Assembly (NCBI RefSeq): GCF_000626675.1
Contig: NZ_CP006842.1
Coordinates: 2,170,001-2,234,000 of the forward strand
Reading direction: 5' to 3'
DNA from: Corynebacterium glyciniphilum AJ 3170
GTDB taxonomy: Bacteria; Actinomycetota; Actinomycetes; Mycobacteriales; Mycobacteriaceae
DNA: 64,000 nucleotides
Part shown: in pieces, positions 8,392-17,190 of the stretch
Position numbering within the stretch: position 1 is the first letter of the stretch
Layout: the number at the start of each line of letters is the position of its first letter
Program-made: the position numbers and the translations under genes
The notes under the pieces: generated by a model
The model's database searches: none
What the model saw: only the letters and a program-made list of their open reading frames with translations
Told to the model about the DNA's origin: nothing

Positions 8392-9542
8392 GATTCCAAC
8401 CTTGTCGGAAGCGTCGCGGCGACGGTGAATCCACCGTGGGTCTGTGTGACCAGTCTGCCACCGAGGATCTTTACCCGCTCCTGCATACCGGTTAACCCGA
8501 GACCCCCGGGTCTGGTGCCGGAATCGGAGACGCCTTTCCCGTTGTCGGACACCCTAACGACCAGCATCGAGCCGTGGGCGGACACAGTGACCTCCACGGC
8601 GGAAGCTCCGGCATGCCGCAGTACATTGGTCAGCGACTCCTGAATGATCCGGTACGCCGTAGCATCCACAATCGGCGAAAGCTCATCTGCCGCGACGTCG
8701 ACGTGCGTCGTAACCTCCAGACCGCCGGCCCGGGCCTCCTCCAACAGCCCGCCGAGGTCCGCGAGGGAATGGACGCCCCGCGGATTAATGTCCGGTTCCG
8801 AACGCAGCAGCCGCAGCATCGTCCGCAGTTCGGTGAGTGTGGCCGAAGACTGCGCCCTGATCTGATCGACGGCGGCGGCAGCCGTCGGGTTCCCGTCACC
8901 GAGAGCGTCGCGTGCCACCCCGGCTTGCAACGAAATGACGGACAGGCCGTGCCCGACAGTGTCGTGTAGTTCACGGGAGATGTGCTCACGCTCCAGGACT
9001 TTGTTGAGACGAGCGATCTCCTCCTGCTGTGCGACGTACAACCGTCGGGCATGGAGTCCGTAGCCGAGAGAGACCGCGGCGGCGATCAACGCGAGAGTGG
9101 ATACGGATTCGGTTCCGAGGAGGTATCCAATCGGCTGCGGGTCGTCGCGTACCCGGAAAGCAAGAGACACGACGAAAACCACGCTGCCCCCAGCTACTGC
9201 CCACGTCACCAGACCCCGCTCCGCAGTGGAGAACAAGGCCGCAACAACTGGTAGCGCCACGCCGATGGGCGGGTACTCCAACGAGTAGTAGGCGAAGGTG
9301 CCCAGGATGCTCAGCCACAGCACGGTCAACGGAAAATGTCTGCGAATAAGGAGTACGCCCCCGAAGGCCGTGACAAAGATAAACGCTCCCAGATCCGGAC
9401 GATGATCCATACCCACCTGAGACAGCGCGACGACACTGACCAGCACCACGGCGACGACAACCGTCATGGCCGCATCCACCGCCCAGCCGGGGACATCTCT
9501 CCCGAGAGAGCGGTCGATTTCCTGGGCACTTTGAGCGCTCAC
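8388..9542 (-). CDS. Sensor histidine kinase (HisKA_3 type)
   Basis: Membrane kinase partner of the NarL regulator, about 384 residues. The N-terminal half holds about six hydrophobic segments (for example DAAMTVVVAVVLVSVVALSQ, LGAFIFVTAFGGVLLI, VSTLALIAAAVSLGYGL). The dimerisation/phospho-acceptor box SRELHDTVGHGLSV has His near residue 193. The ATPase domain has VRVSDNGKGV and GGLGLTGMQERV. There is no obvious extracellular sensor domain, so it may sense through its membrane part. The start is uncertain: I use GTG at 9542 (VSAQSAQEIDRS) because the extra 31 residues of the longest frame are polar and unlike the family; neither site has a strong ribosome binding site. Confidence 0.9.
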   Translation of the reverse strand: MSAQSAQEIDRSLGRDVPGWAVDAAMTVVVAVVLVSVVALSQVGMDHRPDLGAFIFVTAFGGVLLIRRHFPLTVLWLSILGTFAYYSLEYPPIGVALPVVAALFSTAERGLVTWAVAGGSVVFVVSLAFRVRDDPQPIGYLLGTESVSTLALIAAAVSLGYGLHARRLYVAQQEEIARLNKVLEREHISRELHDTVGHGLSVISLQAGVARDALGDGNPTAAAAVDQIRAQSSATLTELRTMLRLLRSEPDINPRGVHSLADLGGLLEEARAGGLEVTTHVDVAADELSPIVDATAYRIIQESLTNVLRHAGASAVEVTVSAHGSMLVVRVSDNGKGVSDSGTRPGGLGLTGMQERVKILGGRLVTQTHGGFTVAATLPTRLES

Positions 9543-9912
9543 ATGACCAACTCTATCGCGCCATCCAGTGGACTGACCTGGGCCACACACTCGCCTGGAC
9601 TTCGTAGGCCGCCACCCGGAAACGGTACCGGTCACCAGTGCAGTGAGAAAACGCGTCAGGAACCGTACAGGAACAGGAACGAGAATCCAGATGTCCGCAG
9701 CTGCTCCCGCCAGGCCCAGCCGGAACAGTAACGGATGTGGGGCCGATACGGCACCTATGTGCCGAAGAGGCCCGGCGAGGCTGTGACTTGCTCATGTGGG
9801 TCACGTTAGCGAGACGAATCCGCTGTGACATCCGCCTGAGGTCTCGGTCATTGTCGCTTTTCGACGTAGTCAGCTGTCACCCGACGACGACCGACGACGA
9901 GAGCGCAGTCCG
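9543..9912. other. Non-coding gap between histidine kinase and membrane protein
   Basis: About 370 bases between two divergent genes, presumably holding both promoters. The stretch 9876-9900 is a short run of CGACGA-type repeats. I see no convincing gene, RNA or operator here. Confidence 0.5.
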
Positions 9913-10356
9913 ATGACGGCGCCTCGGCGGAGCAATAGCGTTCAGAGCATGTCTTCCCTCTCGTCCCCTCGCCCGTCACTCAACTGGTTTCTGATCATCG
10001 TCCTCGGCGTCTTCGCACTAGTCAGACCGCTGGTGCGCATCATTGCCTCGCAGACAGGCACCGAGCTCCCCGCTATCATCCCTGTCGCTCTGACACTCGT
10101 CGTTACCGCCGGCTGGGTGGCTGCAGCCGTGGCAGCGTGTGTCGACTCCCCCGTTCTGACACTGACACTGGCGGGACTGACCTACGGGGTGCTCGCAATT
10201 CTCTTAAGTGCGGTCCTATCCCCGCTACTTGACGGTTCACTGGACGGCCCCCTTGCACAGCCGATAGCCATTGTCCCGGTTCTCCTGCTCAACGCCGCAT
10301 GGGGTGCGATTGCAGGCGGGTTGTCAGCACTGCTGCTGCGTCGGCGCCGCGACTGA
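9913..10356 (+). CDS. Hypothetical four-helix membrane protein
   Basis: Not recognised as a named family. The 147-residue product has four hydrophobic segments: WFLIIVLGVFALVRPLV, IPVALTLVVTAGWVAAAVAA, VLTLTLAGLTYGVLAILLSA and IAIVPVLLLNAAWGAIAGGL, and ends with RRRRD, suggesting a cytoplasmic C-terminus. A second ATG at 9949 (MSSLSSPRPS) is a possible start. It is divergent from the two-component system and ends 11 bases before the convergent csoR gene. Small membrane proteins beside NarL-type systems are sometimes their targets, but nothing here proves it. Confidence 0.7.
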   Translation: MTAPRRSNSVQSMSSLSSPRPSLNWFLIIVLGVFALVRPLVRIIASQTGTELPAIIPVALTLVVTAGWVAAAVAACVDSPVLTLTLAGLTYGVLAILLSAVLSPLLDGSLDGPLAQPIAIVPVLLLNAAWGAIAGGLSALLLRRRRD

Positions 10357-10367
10357 TCAGAGGACGC

Positions 10368-10751
10368 CTACTTCAGCAACCGACCGACCGCCGCCGAGAC
10401 CTCATCGAGCTTTTCCATGGCCTCGTCCTCACCCTGCTGTGCCGCGTGCAGCACACAGTGCTGCATGTGGTCATCCAGCAGAGCAAGTGCGACGCCCTTG
10501 AGCGCAGACTGAACAGCGGACACCTGGGTAAGCACGTCGATACAGTAGGTGTCCTCGTCGACCATGCGGTGCAGACCGCGGACCTGCCCCTCAATACGCT
10601 TCAGGCGGGCGAGGTAGCGCTTCTTGTCCGCGCTGTAACCGTGGGTCTCATCACCGTCACCAGATATGCTCGCATGCGGGTCGCAGCCGCACCCGGACGT
10701 TTCCACGGATGTTTCCACGGAAGTTTCCTCAGTGAGTAGATTGTCGGGCAC
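10368..10751 (-). CDS. csoR: CsoR-family metal-sensing repressor
   Basis: All-helical repressor that releases DNA on binding Cu(I). The core (about residues 45-125) carries the Cys-His-Cys copper triad: Cys70 in TYCIDV, and His95 and Cys99 in DHMQHC, as in copper CsoR; formaldehyde-sensing FrmR proteins lack the second Cys. A 40-residue N-terminal extension is unusual, with a TSVE/TSVE repeat and a GCGCDPH cluster that could bind metal. I start at GTG 10751 because AAGGAG lies six bases upstream; the longer frame from 10775 has none. A perfect operator sits in its promoter, so it is self-regulated. It follows the formaldehyde-detoxification pair on the same strand but has its own promoter. 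No copper exporter or chaperone gene is adjacent. Confidence 0.92.
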   Translation of the reverse strand: MPDNLLTEETSVETSVETSGCGCDPHASISGDGDETHGYSADKKRYLARLKRIEGQVRGLHRMVDEDTYCIDVLTQVSAVQSALKGVALALLDDHMQHCVLHAAQQGEDEAMEKLDEVSAAVGRLLK

Positions 10752-10787
10752 GTTCTCTCCTTCGTTCAGTCCCACTCAGTGGTACAC

Positions 10788-10816
10788 ACCATACCCCTAA
10801 GGGGTATTCCGATCAA
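10788..10816 (-). promoter_or_regulatory. csoR promoter with embedded CsoR operator
   Basis: On the minus strand TTGATC (10811-10816), 17-base spacer, TATGGT (10788-10793). The perfect palindrome ATACCCCTAAGGGGTAT (10791-10807) fills the spacer and touches the -10 box. It matches the known GC-rich CsoR operator type (TACCC...GGGTA), so bound repressor would block RNA polymerase. The -35 box overlaps the stop codon of the upstream MBL gene. Confidence 0.85.
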
Positions 10817-11520
10817 TAGCCTCGGGCGATCCACTCCTCCAAATGAGGCGCCTCATCACCAATCAACGTCGCATCACCATGCCCGGTATACACCTCCGTC
10901 TCCCCCGGCAACGTCAACACCTTCGACCGCAACGACTCAATAATCGTGTCGAAATCACTAAACGACCGCCCCGTCGCCCCCGGACCACCAGCAAACATCG
11001 TGTCCCCACTGAGCAACACCCTCGCCTCCGGCAGATACAAACAACACGACCCCGGCGAATGCCCCGGTGTATTAATCACCCGCAACCGCGTACCGGCGAT
11101 ATCAAACACCTGCCCATCCACCAGATCCTCATGCCCGACCCCCGGATGCGTCTGGTTCCACAACATCTGATCACCCGGATGCACATAGATCTGCGTATCC
11201 AACCGCTCCGCCAACTGCGGTGCGACGGTGATGTGATCATTATGCGCGTGGGTGCAGATCACCGACCGCACCGTCCGATCCCCCACCGCCGCCACGATGG
11301 CCTCGGCGTCATGGGCGGCGTCAACCACAATCACCTCATCATCATCACCGATGACCCAGATGTTGTTGTCGACCTCCCACTCACCGCCGTCCAGGGCGAA
11401 CACCCCGTGGGTCACGACCCGATCGATGCGCAGCCCCGACCCGGACACCCCGGAGAAACTCCGGCTGGCCCCCGCACCGGTCTGCGCATTGTTGCCCTCA
11501 CCGTTGCCCTGTGCCATCAC
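10813..11520 (-). CDS. MBL-fold metallo-hydrolase (mycothiol/formaldehyde pathway partner)
   Basis: Metallo-beta-lactamase-fold hydrolase of 235 residues. Zinc ligands appear in THAHNDH (His91, His93, Asp95, His96), [16 protein letters not shown] and the late TGHGD motif, the glyoxalase II-like pattern. The first about 30 residues are Gly/Ser-rich and probably unstructured. The gene starts inside the last bases of the dehydrogenase gene (overlap 11517-11520), as in mycobacteria where the homologue also follows the mycothiol-dependent dehydrogenase. The likely job is hydrolysis of the thioester product S-formylmycothiol, or of another mycothiol thioester; that substrate is inferred from context. 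Confidence 0.88.
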   Translation of the reverse strand: MMAQGNGEGNNAQTGAGASRSFSGVSGSGLRIDRVVTHGVFALDGGEWEVDNNIWVIGDDDEVIVVDAAHDAEAIVAAVGDRTVRSVICTHAHNDHITVAPQLAERLDTQIYVHPGDQMLWNQTHPGVGHEDLVDGQVFDIAGTRLRVINTPGHSPGSCCLYLPEARVLLSGDTMFAGGPGATGRSFSDFDTIIESLRSKVLTLPGETEVYTGHGDATLIGDEAPHLEEWIARGY

Positions 11521-12635
11521 AGCTCCACCACCGAACGCAGCACCGAACCCTGCTTCATCTTCGCAAACGCAGACTCCACCGCATCGATACCGACCCGCTC
11601 ATCAACAAAATCCCCCAACGGGAACCGACCCTGCAGATACAACTCCGTATACATCGGGAAATCCCGCTCCGGCAGACAATCGCCGTACCACGACGACTTC
11701 ACCGCACCACCCCGCGAGAAGATATCCAAAAACGGCAACTCCAGGGTCATCTCCGGGGTCGGCACACCCACCAGCACCACCCGCCCGGCCAGATCACGCA
11801 TATAGAACGCCTGGGTAAACGTCGCCGGCAGACCGACAGCATCCACGACGACATCGGCACCGACACCACCGAGGATCTCGTGGACAGCCTGCACCACCGG
11901 CTGATCCTCACCACTCGCCCCAGCATCACCGCCGAGCGAACCCGGGTTGATCGTATGCGTCGCACCAAAACCCTTCGCCCGCTCAAGCTTGGCGTCCGAC
12001 AAGTCCACCGCGATGACCGTCGTCGCCCCGGCCAACCTCGCACCGGCGATCGCCGCCATCCCGACACCACCGCAGCCAATGACCGCCACAGTCTCACCAC
12101 GGGTAATCTCACCGGTGTTCACCGCCGCCCCCAGACCCGCCATCACACCACAGCCCAACAGACCCACCGCCGACGGATCAGCATCCGGATTCACCTTCGT
12201 GCACTGACCCTCATGCACCAACGTCTTCTCAGCGAACGCGCCGATACCCAACGCCGGCTCCAACTCCGTACCATCAGCCAAGGTCATCGACTTAGACGCA
12301 TTGAACGTATCAAAACAGTACTTCGGCTCACCCTTCTTACACGCCCGACACTCCCCGCACACCGCACGCCAGTTCAACACCACAAAGTCACCCTCAACGA
12401 CATGGGTGACCCGCTCACCGACAGACTCCACAACCCCGGCAGCCTCATGGCCCAACAGGAACGGGTAATCATCACTGATACCACCGTCGCGGTAGGCCAG
12501 GTCGGTGTGGCACACCCCGCAGGACTGGATCTTCACCACCACATCATTGACCCCCGGATCCGGCACGACAATATCGGTCAGTTCGACCTCGGCACCTTTA
12601 CCCCGGGCGATAACACCCTTGACCGTTGTACTCAT
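11517..12635 (-). CDS. mscR: S-(hydroxymethyl)mycothiol dehydrogenase (class III-type ADH)
   Basis: Zinc-dependent alcohol dehydrogenase of 372 residues that oxidises the formaldehyde-mycothiol adduct with NAD and, in mycobacteria, also reduces S-nitrosomycothiol. Visible motifs are the catalytic zinc ligand in [14 protein letters not shown] (near 39-50), the GHEAAGVVE zinc/His motif, the structural zinc Cys cluster [15 protein letters not shown] and the nucleotide-binding [13 protein letters not shown]-like AGAGGAAG lies upstream of the ATG. It forms a tight two-gene operon with the MBL hydrolase. C. glutamicum calls the homologue adhE or fadH; I use the mycobacterial symbol. Confidence 0.92.
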   Translation of the reverse strand: MSTTVKGVIARGKGAEVELTDIVVPDPGVNDVVVKIQSCGVCHTDLAYRDGGISDDYPFLLGHEAAGVVESVGERVTHVVEGDFVVLNWRAVCGECRACKKGEPKYCFDTFNASKSMTLADGTELEPALGIGAFAEKTLVHEGQCTKVNPDADPSAVGLLGCGVMAGLGAAVNTGEITRGETVAVIGCGGVGMAAIAGARLAGATTVIAVDLSDAKLERAKGFGATHTINPGSLGGDAGASGEDQPVVQAVHEILGGVGADVVVDAVGLPATFTQAFYMRDLAGRVVLVGVPTPEMTLELPFLDIFSRGGAVKSSWYGDCLPERDFPMYTELYLQGRFPLGDFVDERVGIDAVESAFAKMKQGSVLRSVVEL

Positions 12636-12800
12636 CTGTTGAATCTTCCTCTCATCGTGCAGACCTTCGTTCTTCCGTTCAGGATACGGATGATTTCCGT
12701 CGAGCGCGGTCGACTGTCAAGGTAGGCTGGTGCCCAGAGCGAACCCCAGAGTAAACCAGGCCTACACTCATCTCATTGAATCCCCAGGAGAGTATTTTTC

Positions 12801-13187
12801 ATGATCCAGCTGGTCATCGGAGCTGCCGCCGGTTACGTTTTCGGCACCAAGGCCGGACGACGCCGGTACGAGCAGATCCGGCGCGGCTATGAGGCTGCGG
12901 TCAACTCCCCCGCCACCCGGCGCGCGGTGCAGGCCGGACGTAAGGCCCTGGCTGACCGCCTCGACCCCGACCCACGCATGCGGGAACTCCGCGATCTCCG
13001 TGGTGCAGACGACCTCCACGGCGACGCCGTCCTGGAGAATGACGCTGTCGACCACGAAGAGGACGTCTACATCGAGGGCGAGCAGGCCCGCATGCGCGAC
13101 GGAAAGGGCCGCCGCGTCAGCGACCAGGACGGCACAGGGGGACCCGTCCAGAAGCGGTTCGACCGGTTTACCCGGCGCCGTTCCTGA
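12801..13187 (+). CDS. Conserved hypothetical protein, YtxH-like
   Basis: A 128-residue protein with one short N-terminal hydrophobic/Gly segment (MIQLVIGAAAGYVFGTKAGR) followed by a basic helix (RRRYEQIRRGYEAAVNSP) and an acidic then basic tail. The GAAAGYVFGTKAGRRRYE pattern is that of YtxH-like small envelope proteins. AGGAG precedes the ATG by about ten bases. A homologous small gene sits next to dnaG in M. tuberculosis, so the position is conserved. Function unknown; probably membrane-peripheral. Confidence 0.75.
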   Translation: MIQLVIGAAAGYVFGTKAGRRRYEQIRRGYEAAVNSPATRRAVQAGRKALADRLDPDPRMRELRDLRGADDLHGDAVLENDAVDHEEDVYIEGEQARMRDGKGRRVSDQDGTGGPVQKRFDRFTRRRS

Positions 13188-13199
13188 GACCGGAGCCTC

Positions 13200-15185
13200 T
13201 CAGCCGCGCAGATCGCCGTAGTTCTGCGCCTGTTCCTGCAGTGTGCGACGGTACTTCTCCAACGCCATCAGGTCAGCGAAGGTGTTGTTGTACTCCTGCT
13301 TCTTACGCCCGCCCTGGTCGGGACGCATACGCTGCATCCGTGACTTCAACTCGGCGATCTCCATGCCGACCCACCGTTCCTCCATCCGGGCGACCACCGC
13401 GCCAGCGTAGAACTCCAACCGATCTCGCTGGCACCGTGGTTCCTCCACCGCCAACTCGCTGATCACCGCCCGGCACATCACGTCGTCCGTGGCTGAACTG
13501 ACGGCATCCAACCACGCTGCCCCAGCGGCGTGCCCGTCCTCGGAACCGACCGAGCCGACGCCCCCCGCCGCCGCGATTGCCGTCGCTACAGCGACGTACG
13601 TCGGATGCTCGAAAGAATCAGGCAACAGACCGTCCGCGTCCGCCCCGACCATCTCCGGCTCCTGCAGCATCAGCTTGAGTACCTCGCGCGCCGGCTCCAG
13701 GTGGATGTCAGCAGGATCAGGACGACTGAGCATCGAGGTGACATTCGATCCGGAGGCTGCACCTGCCTTCTCCGCCTCTGCGGAACGCCGCGCCAGCCGT
13801 GCCACACCCTCCTTGAGCTCCGGCCCCTGGCTACCCCGCCGGCCCTTTGCTGCTTCGGCGCGGACCTGACTGACCACCTCGGTGGGGTCAGGCCAGCTCA
13901 ACCATCCGGCGGCCTGGCGTGCGTACTCGTCACGCAGTGCATCGTCCCTGATACCGGCGAGTACCGGGACGATCCGGCGCATTGCTTCCACGCGGCCGTC
14001 GATGTGGTGGGTGTCGTAACCGCGGATGACGGTCCGGATCACGAACTCGAACATCGGGATACGGTCGGCGACGATCTCCCGTACCGCGGCGTCACCTTTC
14101 TCCATCCGCACGTCACAGGGGTCCATCCCGTCCGGGGCGACGGAGACGTAACTGCGGCCGGTGAACTTCTGGTCCCCCTCGAAGGCACGCAGCGCAGCTT
14201 TCTGACCCGCTTCGTCGCCGTCGAAGGTGTAGATGATCTCGCCACGGAAGAACTGGTCGTCCACCATGAACCGACGCAGCAACTGGAGATGGTCCTCACC
14301 GAAGGCGGTCCCGCAGGCAGCCACAGCGGTCGGCACCCCGGCCGCATGCATCGCCATGACGTCCGTGTATCCCTCGACCACCACTGCCTGGTGGTCCGAC
14401 GCGATCGACTTCTTGGCCAGATCGATCCCGAACAGCACCTTCGACTTCTTGTAGAGCAGTGTCTCGGGGGTGTTCATGTACTTGCCGAGGTTGTCGTCGT
14501 CGAAGAGTTTGCGCGCGCCGAACCCGATGACGTCGCCCGCCACGGAACGGATCGGCCACAGGAGGCGACGGTGGAACCGGTCGATCGGCCCCCTGTTGCC
14601 CATCCTGCTCAGGCCGGCGTCCTCGAGCTCCTTGAACTCGAAACCACGACGCAACAGATGCTTGGTCAGGGTGTCCCACCCGGCCGGGGCATAACCGCAC
14701 CCGAACGTATCGACGATGTCCCCCTCGAATCCCCGGTCCCGGAGAAAGGCTCTCGCCGTCTCTGCGCCGGCGTCCTCCTCGTCGTGGAAGCGCTCCATGT
14801 AGAACTCGTGTGCGGCGCGGTTGGCCGCCACGAGCCGCTGTCGCGTCCCGGGTTCAACCCGGTTGACCGGCCCGCCACCCTCATAGTTGATGCGGAAACC
14901 GATGCGCTCGGCACACTGCTCCACCGCCTCGGGAAAACTGACGTGCTCCATCTTCATCAGGAAGCTGAAAACGTCTCCCCCCTCGCCGGTGGCGAAACAG
15001 TGGAAGTAGCCCTTGTTCGGCCGAACGTGGAACGACGGGGTCTTCTCGTCCTTGAATGGGCTGAGCCCCTTCATCGAGTCCACGCCACCCGGCGTGAGCT
15101 GGACATACTCGCCGACCACCTCCTCGATCGGGGTTTGCTCCCTGATCGCGGCGATGTCGGTGTCCGGAATCCGCCCTCGTGCCAT
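13200..15185 (-). CDS. dnaG: DNA primase DnaG (degenerate zinc ribbon)
   Basis: Makes RNA primers for replication. At 661 residues it has the N-terminal zinc-binding domain (1-95), the RNA-polymerase/Toprim core (GFGARKLFDDDN; VVVEGYTDVMAMH; FDGDEAGQ) and a C-terminal DnaB-binding region. The zinc ribbon is striking. Three of the four ligands (Cys-Pro-Phe-His ... Cys-Phe-x-Cys in most bacteria) are replaced: the positions read Ser42, Lys45, Cys63 and Thr66 (GLSPFKDEKTPS; FHCFATGEGG). I start at the ATG 15185 (MARGRIPDTD), aligning with known DnaG; an ATG three codons earlier is possible. The longest frame to 15560 is not needed and antisense-overlaps the next gene. Confidence 0.97.
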   Translation of the reverse strand: MARGRIPDTDIAAIREQTPIEEVVGEYVQLTPGGVDSMKGLSPFKDEKTPSFHVRPNKGYFHCFATGEGGDVFSFLMKMEHVSFPEAVEQCAERIGFRINYEGGGPVNRVEPGTRQRLVAANRAAHEFYMERFHDEEDAGAETARAFLRDRGFEGDIVDTFGCGYAPAGWDTLTKHLLRRGFEFKELEDAGLSRMGNRGPIDRFHRRLLWPIRSVAGDVIGFGARKLFDDDNLGKYMNTPETLLYKKSKVLFGIDLAKKSIASDHQAVVVEGYTDVMAMHAAGVPTAVAACGTAFGEDHLQLLRRFMVDDQFFRGEIIYTFDGDEAGQKAALRAFEGDQKFTGRSYVSVAPDGMDPCDVRMEKGDAAVREIVADRIPMFEFVIRTVIRGYDTHHIDGRVEAMRRIVPVLAGIRDDALRDEYARQAAGWLSWPDPTEVVSQVRAEAAKGRRGSQGPELKEGVARLARRSAEAEKAGAASGSNVTSMLSRPDPADIHLEPAREVLKLMLQEPEMVGADADGLLPDSFEHPTYVAVATAIAAAGGVGSVGSEDGHAAGAAWLDAVSSATDDVMCRAVISELAVEEPRCQRDRLEFYAGAVVARMEERWVGMEIAELKSRMQRMRPDQGGRKKQEYNNTFADLMALEKYRRTLQEQAQNYGDLRG

Positions 15186-15350
15186 GTCGACCATGATAGC
15201 CACCGTCCCGACGAAGTCCCCGATTCGCCTGAACTCGCCCTCACGGCGTCCTAGGATGGCTCCTATCTGTTGCAAAACAGTATCGACGACTACCGCACAC
15301 CGTTCCGGGGTGACTACCGGACCGCGGTGTGGAGAGAAGAGCAGTGCACC

Positions 15351-17165
15351 ATGAGCAACACCCACTATGACGTCCTGATCGTCGGGTCCGGATTCGGCGG
15401 ATCCGTGACCGCACTCCGTCTGACTGAAAAAGGGTACAAGGTCGGCATCATCGAGGCCGGGCGTCGCTTCGCCGACCATGAATTCGCCAAGAACAGCTGG
15501 CATCTCAAAGAGTTCCTCTGGGCGCCGAAGCTCGGCTTCTACGGTATCCAGCGGGTCCACCTGCTGAAGGATGCCATGATCCTCGCAGGTGCCGGCGTCG
15601 GCGGTGGTTCACTGAACTACGCCAACACCCTCTACAAACCCGGTGAAGACTACTTCCACAGCCCCGCCTGGGACCACATCACCGACTGGGAGGACGAGCT
15701 CTCCCCCTACTACGACCAGGCCCGGCGCATGCTCGGAGTGGTGACGAATCCGACGGTCACCCCGGCTGACCGTCTGTCGAAGAAAGTCGCCGACGAGATG
15801 GGGGTCGGCGACACCTTCCGGATGACCCCGGTCGGGGTGTTCTTCGGCAAGAAAGTAGGACTGGAGGGCGAAGAAGGCGAAACCGTCGCAGACCCCTATT
15901 TCGGTGGAGTCGGGCCGGACCGGACGGCGTGCACGGAATGCGGCGAGTGCATGACCGGTTGCCGACACGGCGCGAAGAACACGCTGTTGAAGAATTACCT
16001 CTATCTCGCCGAGCAAGGAGGCGCAACGGTCCACGATCGGTCCACCGTCACCGGTATCTCCAAGGTCGGCGCGGACGAGGACACCGGATGGACGGTCACC
16101 ACCGAAACCACCGCCCCGTTCTTCGGCAAGAAGAAGCGTCGGACGTTCACCAGCGACTACGTGGTCATGGCCGCCGGAACCTGGGGCACTCAGAACCTGC
16201 TCCACCGTGGAAAAGAAGACGGCACTCTCCCCCGGATCTCCGACCACCTCGGGCAACTCACCCGAACAAACTCGGAGGCACTACTGGGCGTCGGTTTGGA
16301 CAAGCCCGACCCCGACCACGACTTCTCCCGCGGTGTGGCGATTACCTCCAGTTACTGGCCTGCCCCGGACACCCACATCGAACCCGTGCGGTACGGCAAG
16401 GGTTCGAATGCGATGGGCCTGCTCCAGACGCTGGTCACCGACGGGGACACGACGTGGCCGCGCTGGGTCGAGTTCCTCCGCCAGTTGGCGAAGAATCCGT
16501 CTGCCGTCAAGCTGGTCCTGGATCTGCGGGGCTGGTCAGAGCGAACGATGATCAACCTGGTGATGCAGGCACGTGACAACTCCCTAACCACGAGTCTGAA
16601 GACTTTCGGACCTGTCCGCTTCCTTACCAGCAGGCAGGGAGAAGGCGATCCGAACCCGACCTGGATCCCTGAGGGTAACGACGCCACCCGCCGTGGTGCG
16701 GCGCACTTCCCCAAGGCGGTCGCCGGCGGAGTGTGGTCAGAGGTCTTCAATATCCCGTTGACCGCACACTTCCTCGGCGGGTGCACTATTGCGGACTCGC
16801 CCGAAGACGGCGTTGTCGACCCCTATCACCGTGTGTGGGGGTACCCCTCGATGTTCGTCACCGACGGGGCGTCGATCACGGCGAACCCGGGGGTCAACCC
16901 GTCACTGTCGATCTCGGCGAATGCGGAACGGGCAGCCGCGCTCTGGCCCAACAAGGGCGACAGCGACCCCCGTCCGCAGCAGCGTCAGTCTGTGAATTCC
17001 TACGAGCGGATCACACCGGTTCGTCCCGACAAACCGGTCGTCCCCGACAGTGCCCCCGCCGCGTTACGACTGCCGATCACCCCAGTGTCCTCCAGCCGGT
17101 CGAATACCGTGCCGAAGATCGAGCCGGAGGCCACTCCTGCGGTCACACCGGACGTGAACATCTAG
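15351..17165 (+). CDS. GMC-family FAD oxidoreductase (cholesterol oxidase-like)
   Basis: Flavoprotein of about 604 residues. The N-terminal FAD-binding motif is DVLIVGSGFGGSVTALRL (about 7-24) with the acidic end IIEAGRR; the GMC signature GAGVGGGSLNYANTL follows. A Cys-rich insert CTECGECMTGC resembles the ferredoxin-like cluster seen in ChoD-type proteins, and the C-terminal HFLGGCTIA and NPGVNPSLS are the GMC active-site region. The homologue in mycobacteria is called ChoD, but substrate specificity is unproven; sterol oxidation should not be assumed. ATG 15351 is the natural start. It is divergent from dnaG. Confidence 0.88.
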   Translation: MSNTHYDVLIVGSGFGGSVTALRLTEKGYKVGIIEAGRRFADHEFAKNSWHLKEFLWAPKLGFYGIQRVHLLKDAMILAGAGVGGGSLNYANTLYKPGEDYFHSPAWDHITDWEDELSPYYDQARRMLGVVTNPTVTPADRLSKKVADEMGVGDTFRMTPVGVFFGKKVGLEGEEGETVADPYFGGVGPDRTACTECGECMTGCRHGAKNTLLKNYLYLAEQGGATVHDRSTVTGISKVGADEDTGWTVTTETTAPFFGKKKRRTFTSDYVVMAAGTWGTQNLLHRGKEDGTLPRISDHLGQLTRTNSEALLGVGLDKPDPDHDFSRGVAITSSYWPAPDTHIEPVRYGKGSNAMGLLQTLVTDGDTTWPRWVEFLRQLAKNPSAVKLVLDLRGWSERTMINLVMQARDNSLTTSLKTFGPVRFLTSRQGEGDPNPTWIPEGNDATRRGAAHFPKAVAGGVWSEVFNIPLTAHFLGGCTIADSPEDGVVDPYHRVWGYPSMFVTDGASITANPGVNPSLSISANAERAAALWPNKGDSDPRPQQRQSVNSYERITPVRPDKPVVPDSAPAALRLPITPVSSSRSNTVPKIEPEATPAVTPDVNI

Positions 17166-17190
17166 GCGACGTGTGATGTACTGACGTGCT

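Noticed and set aside
13530..15254. A 574-codon open frame antisense to dnaG
   Set aside because: Sits opposite a recognised primase, with no ribosome binding site or domain features.
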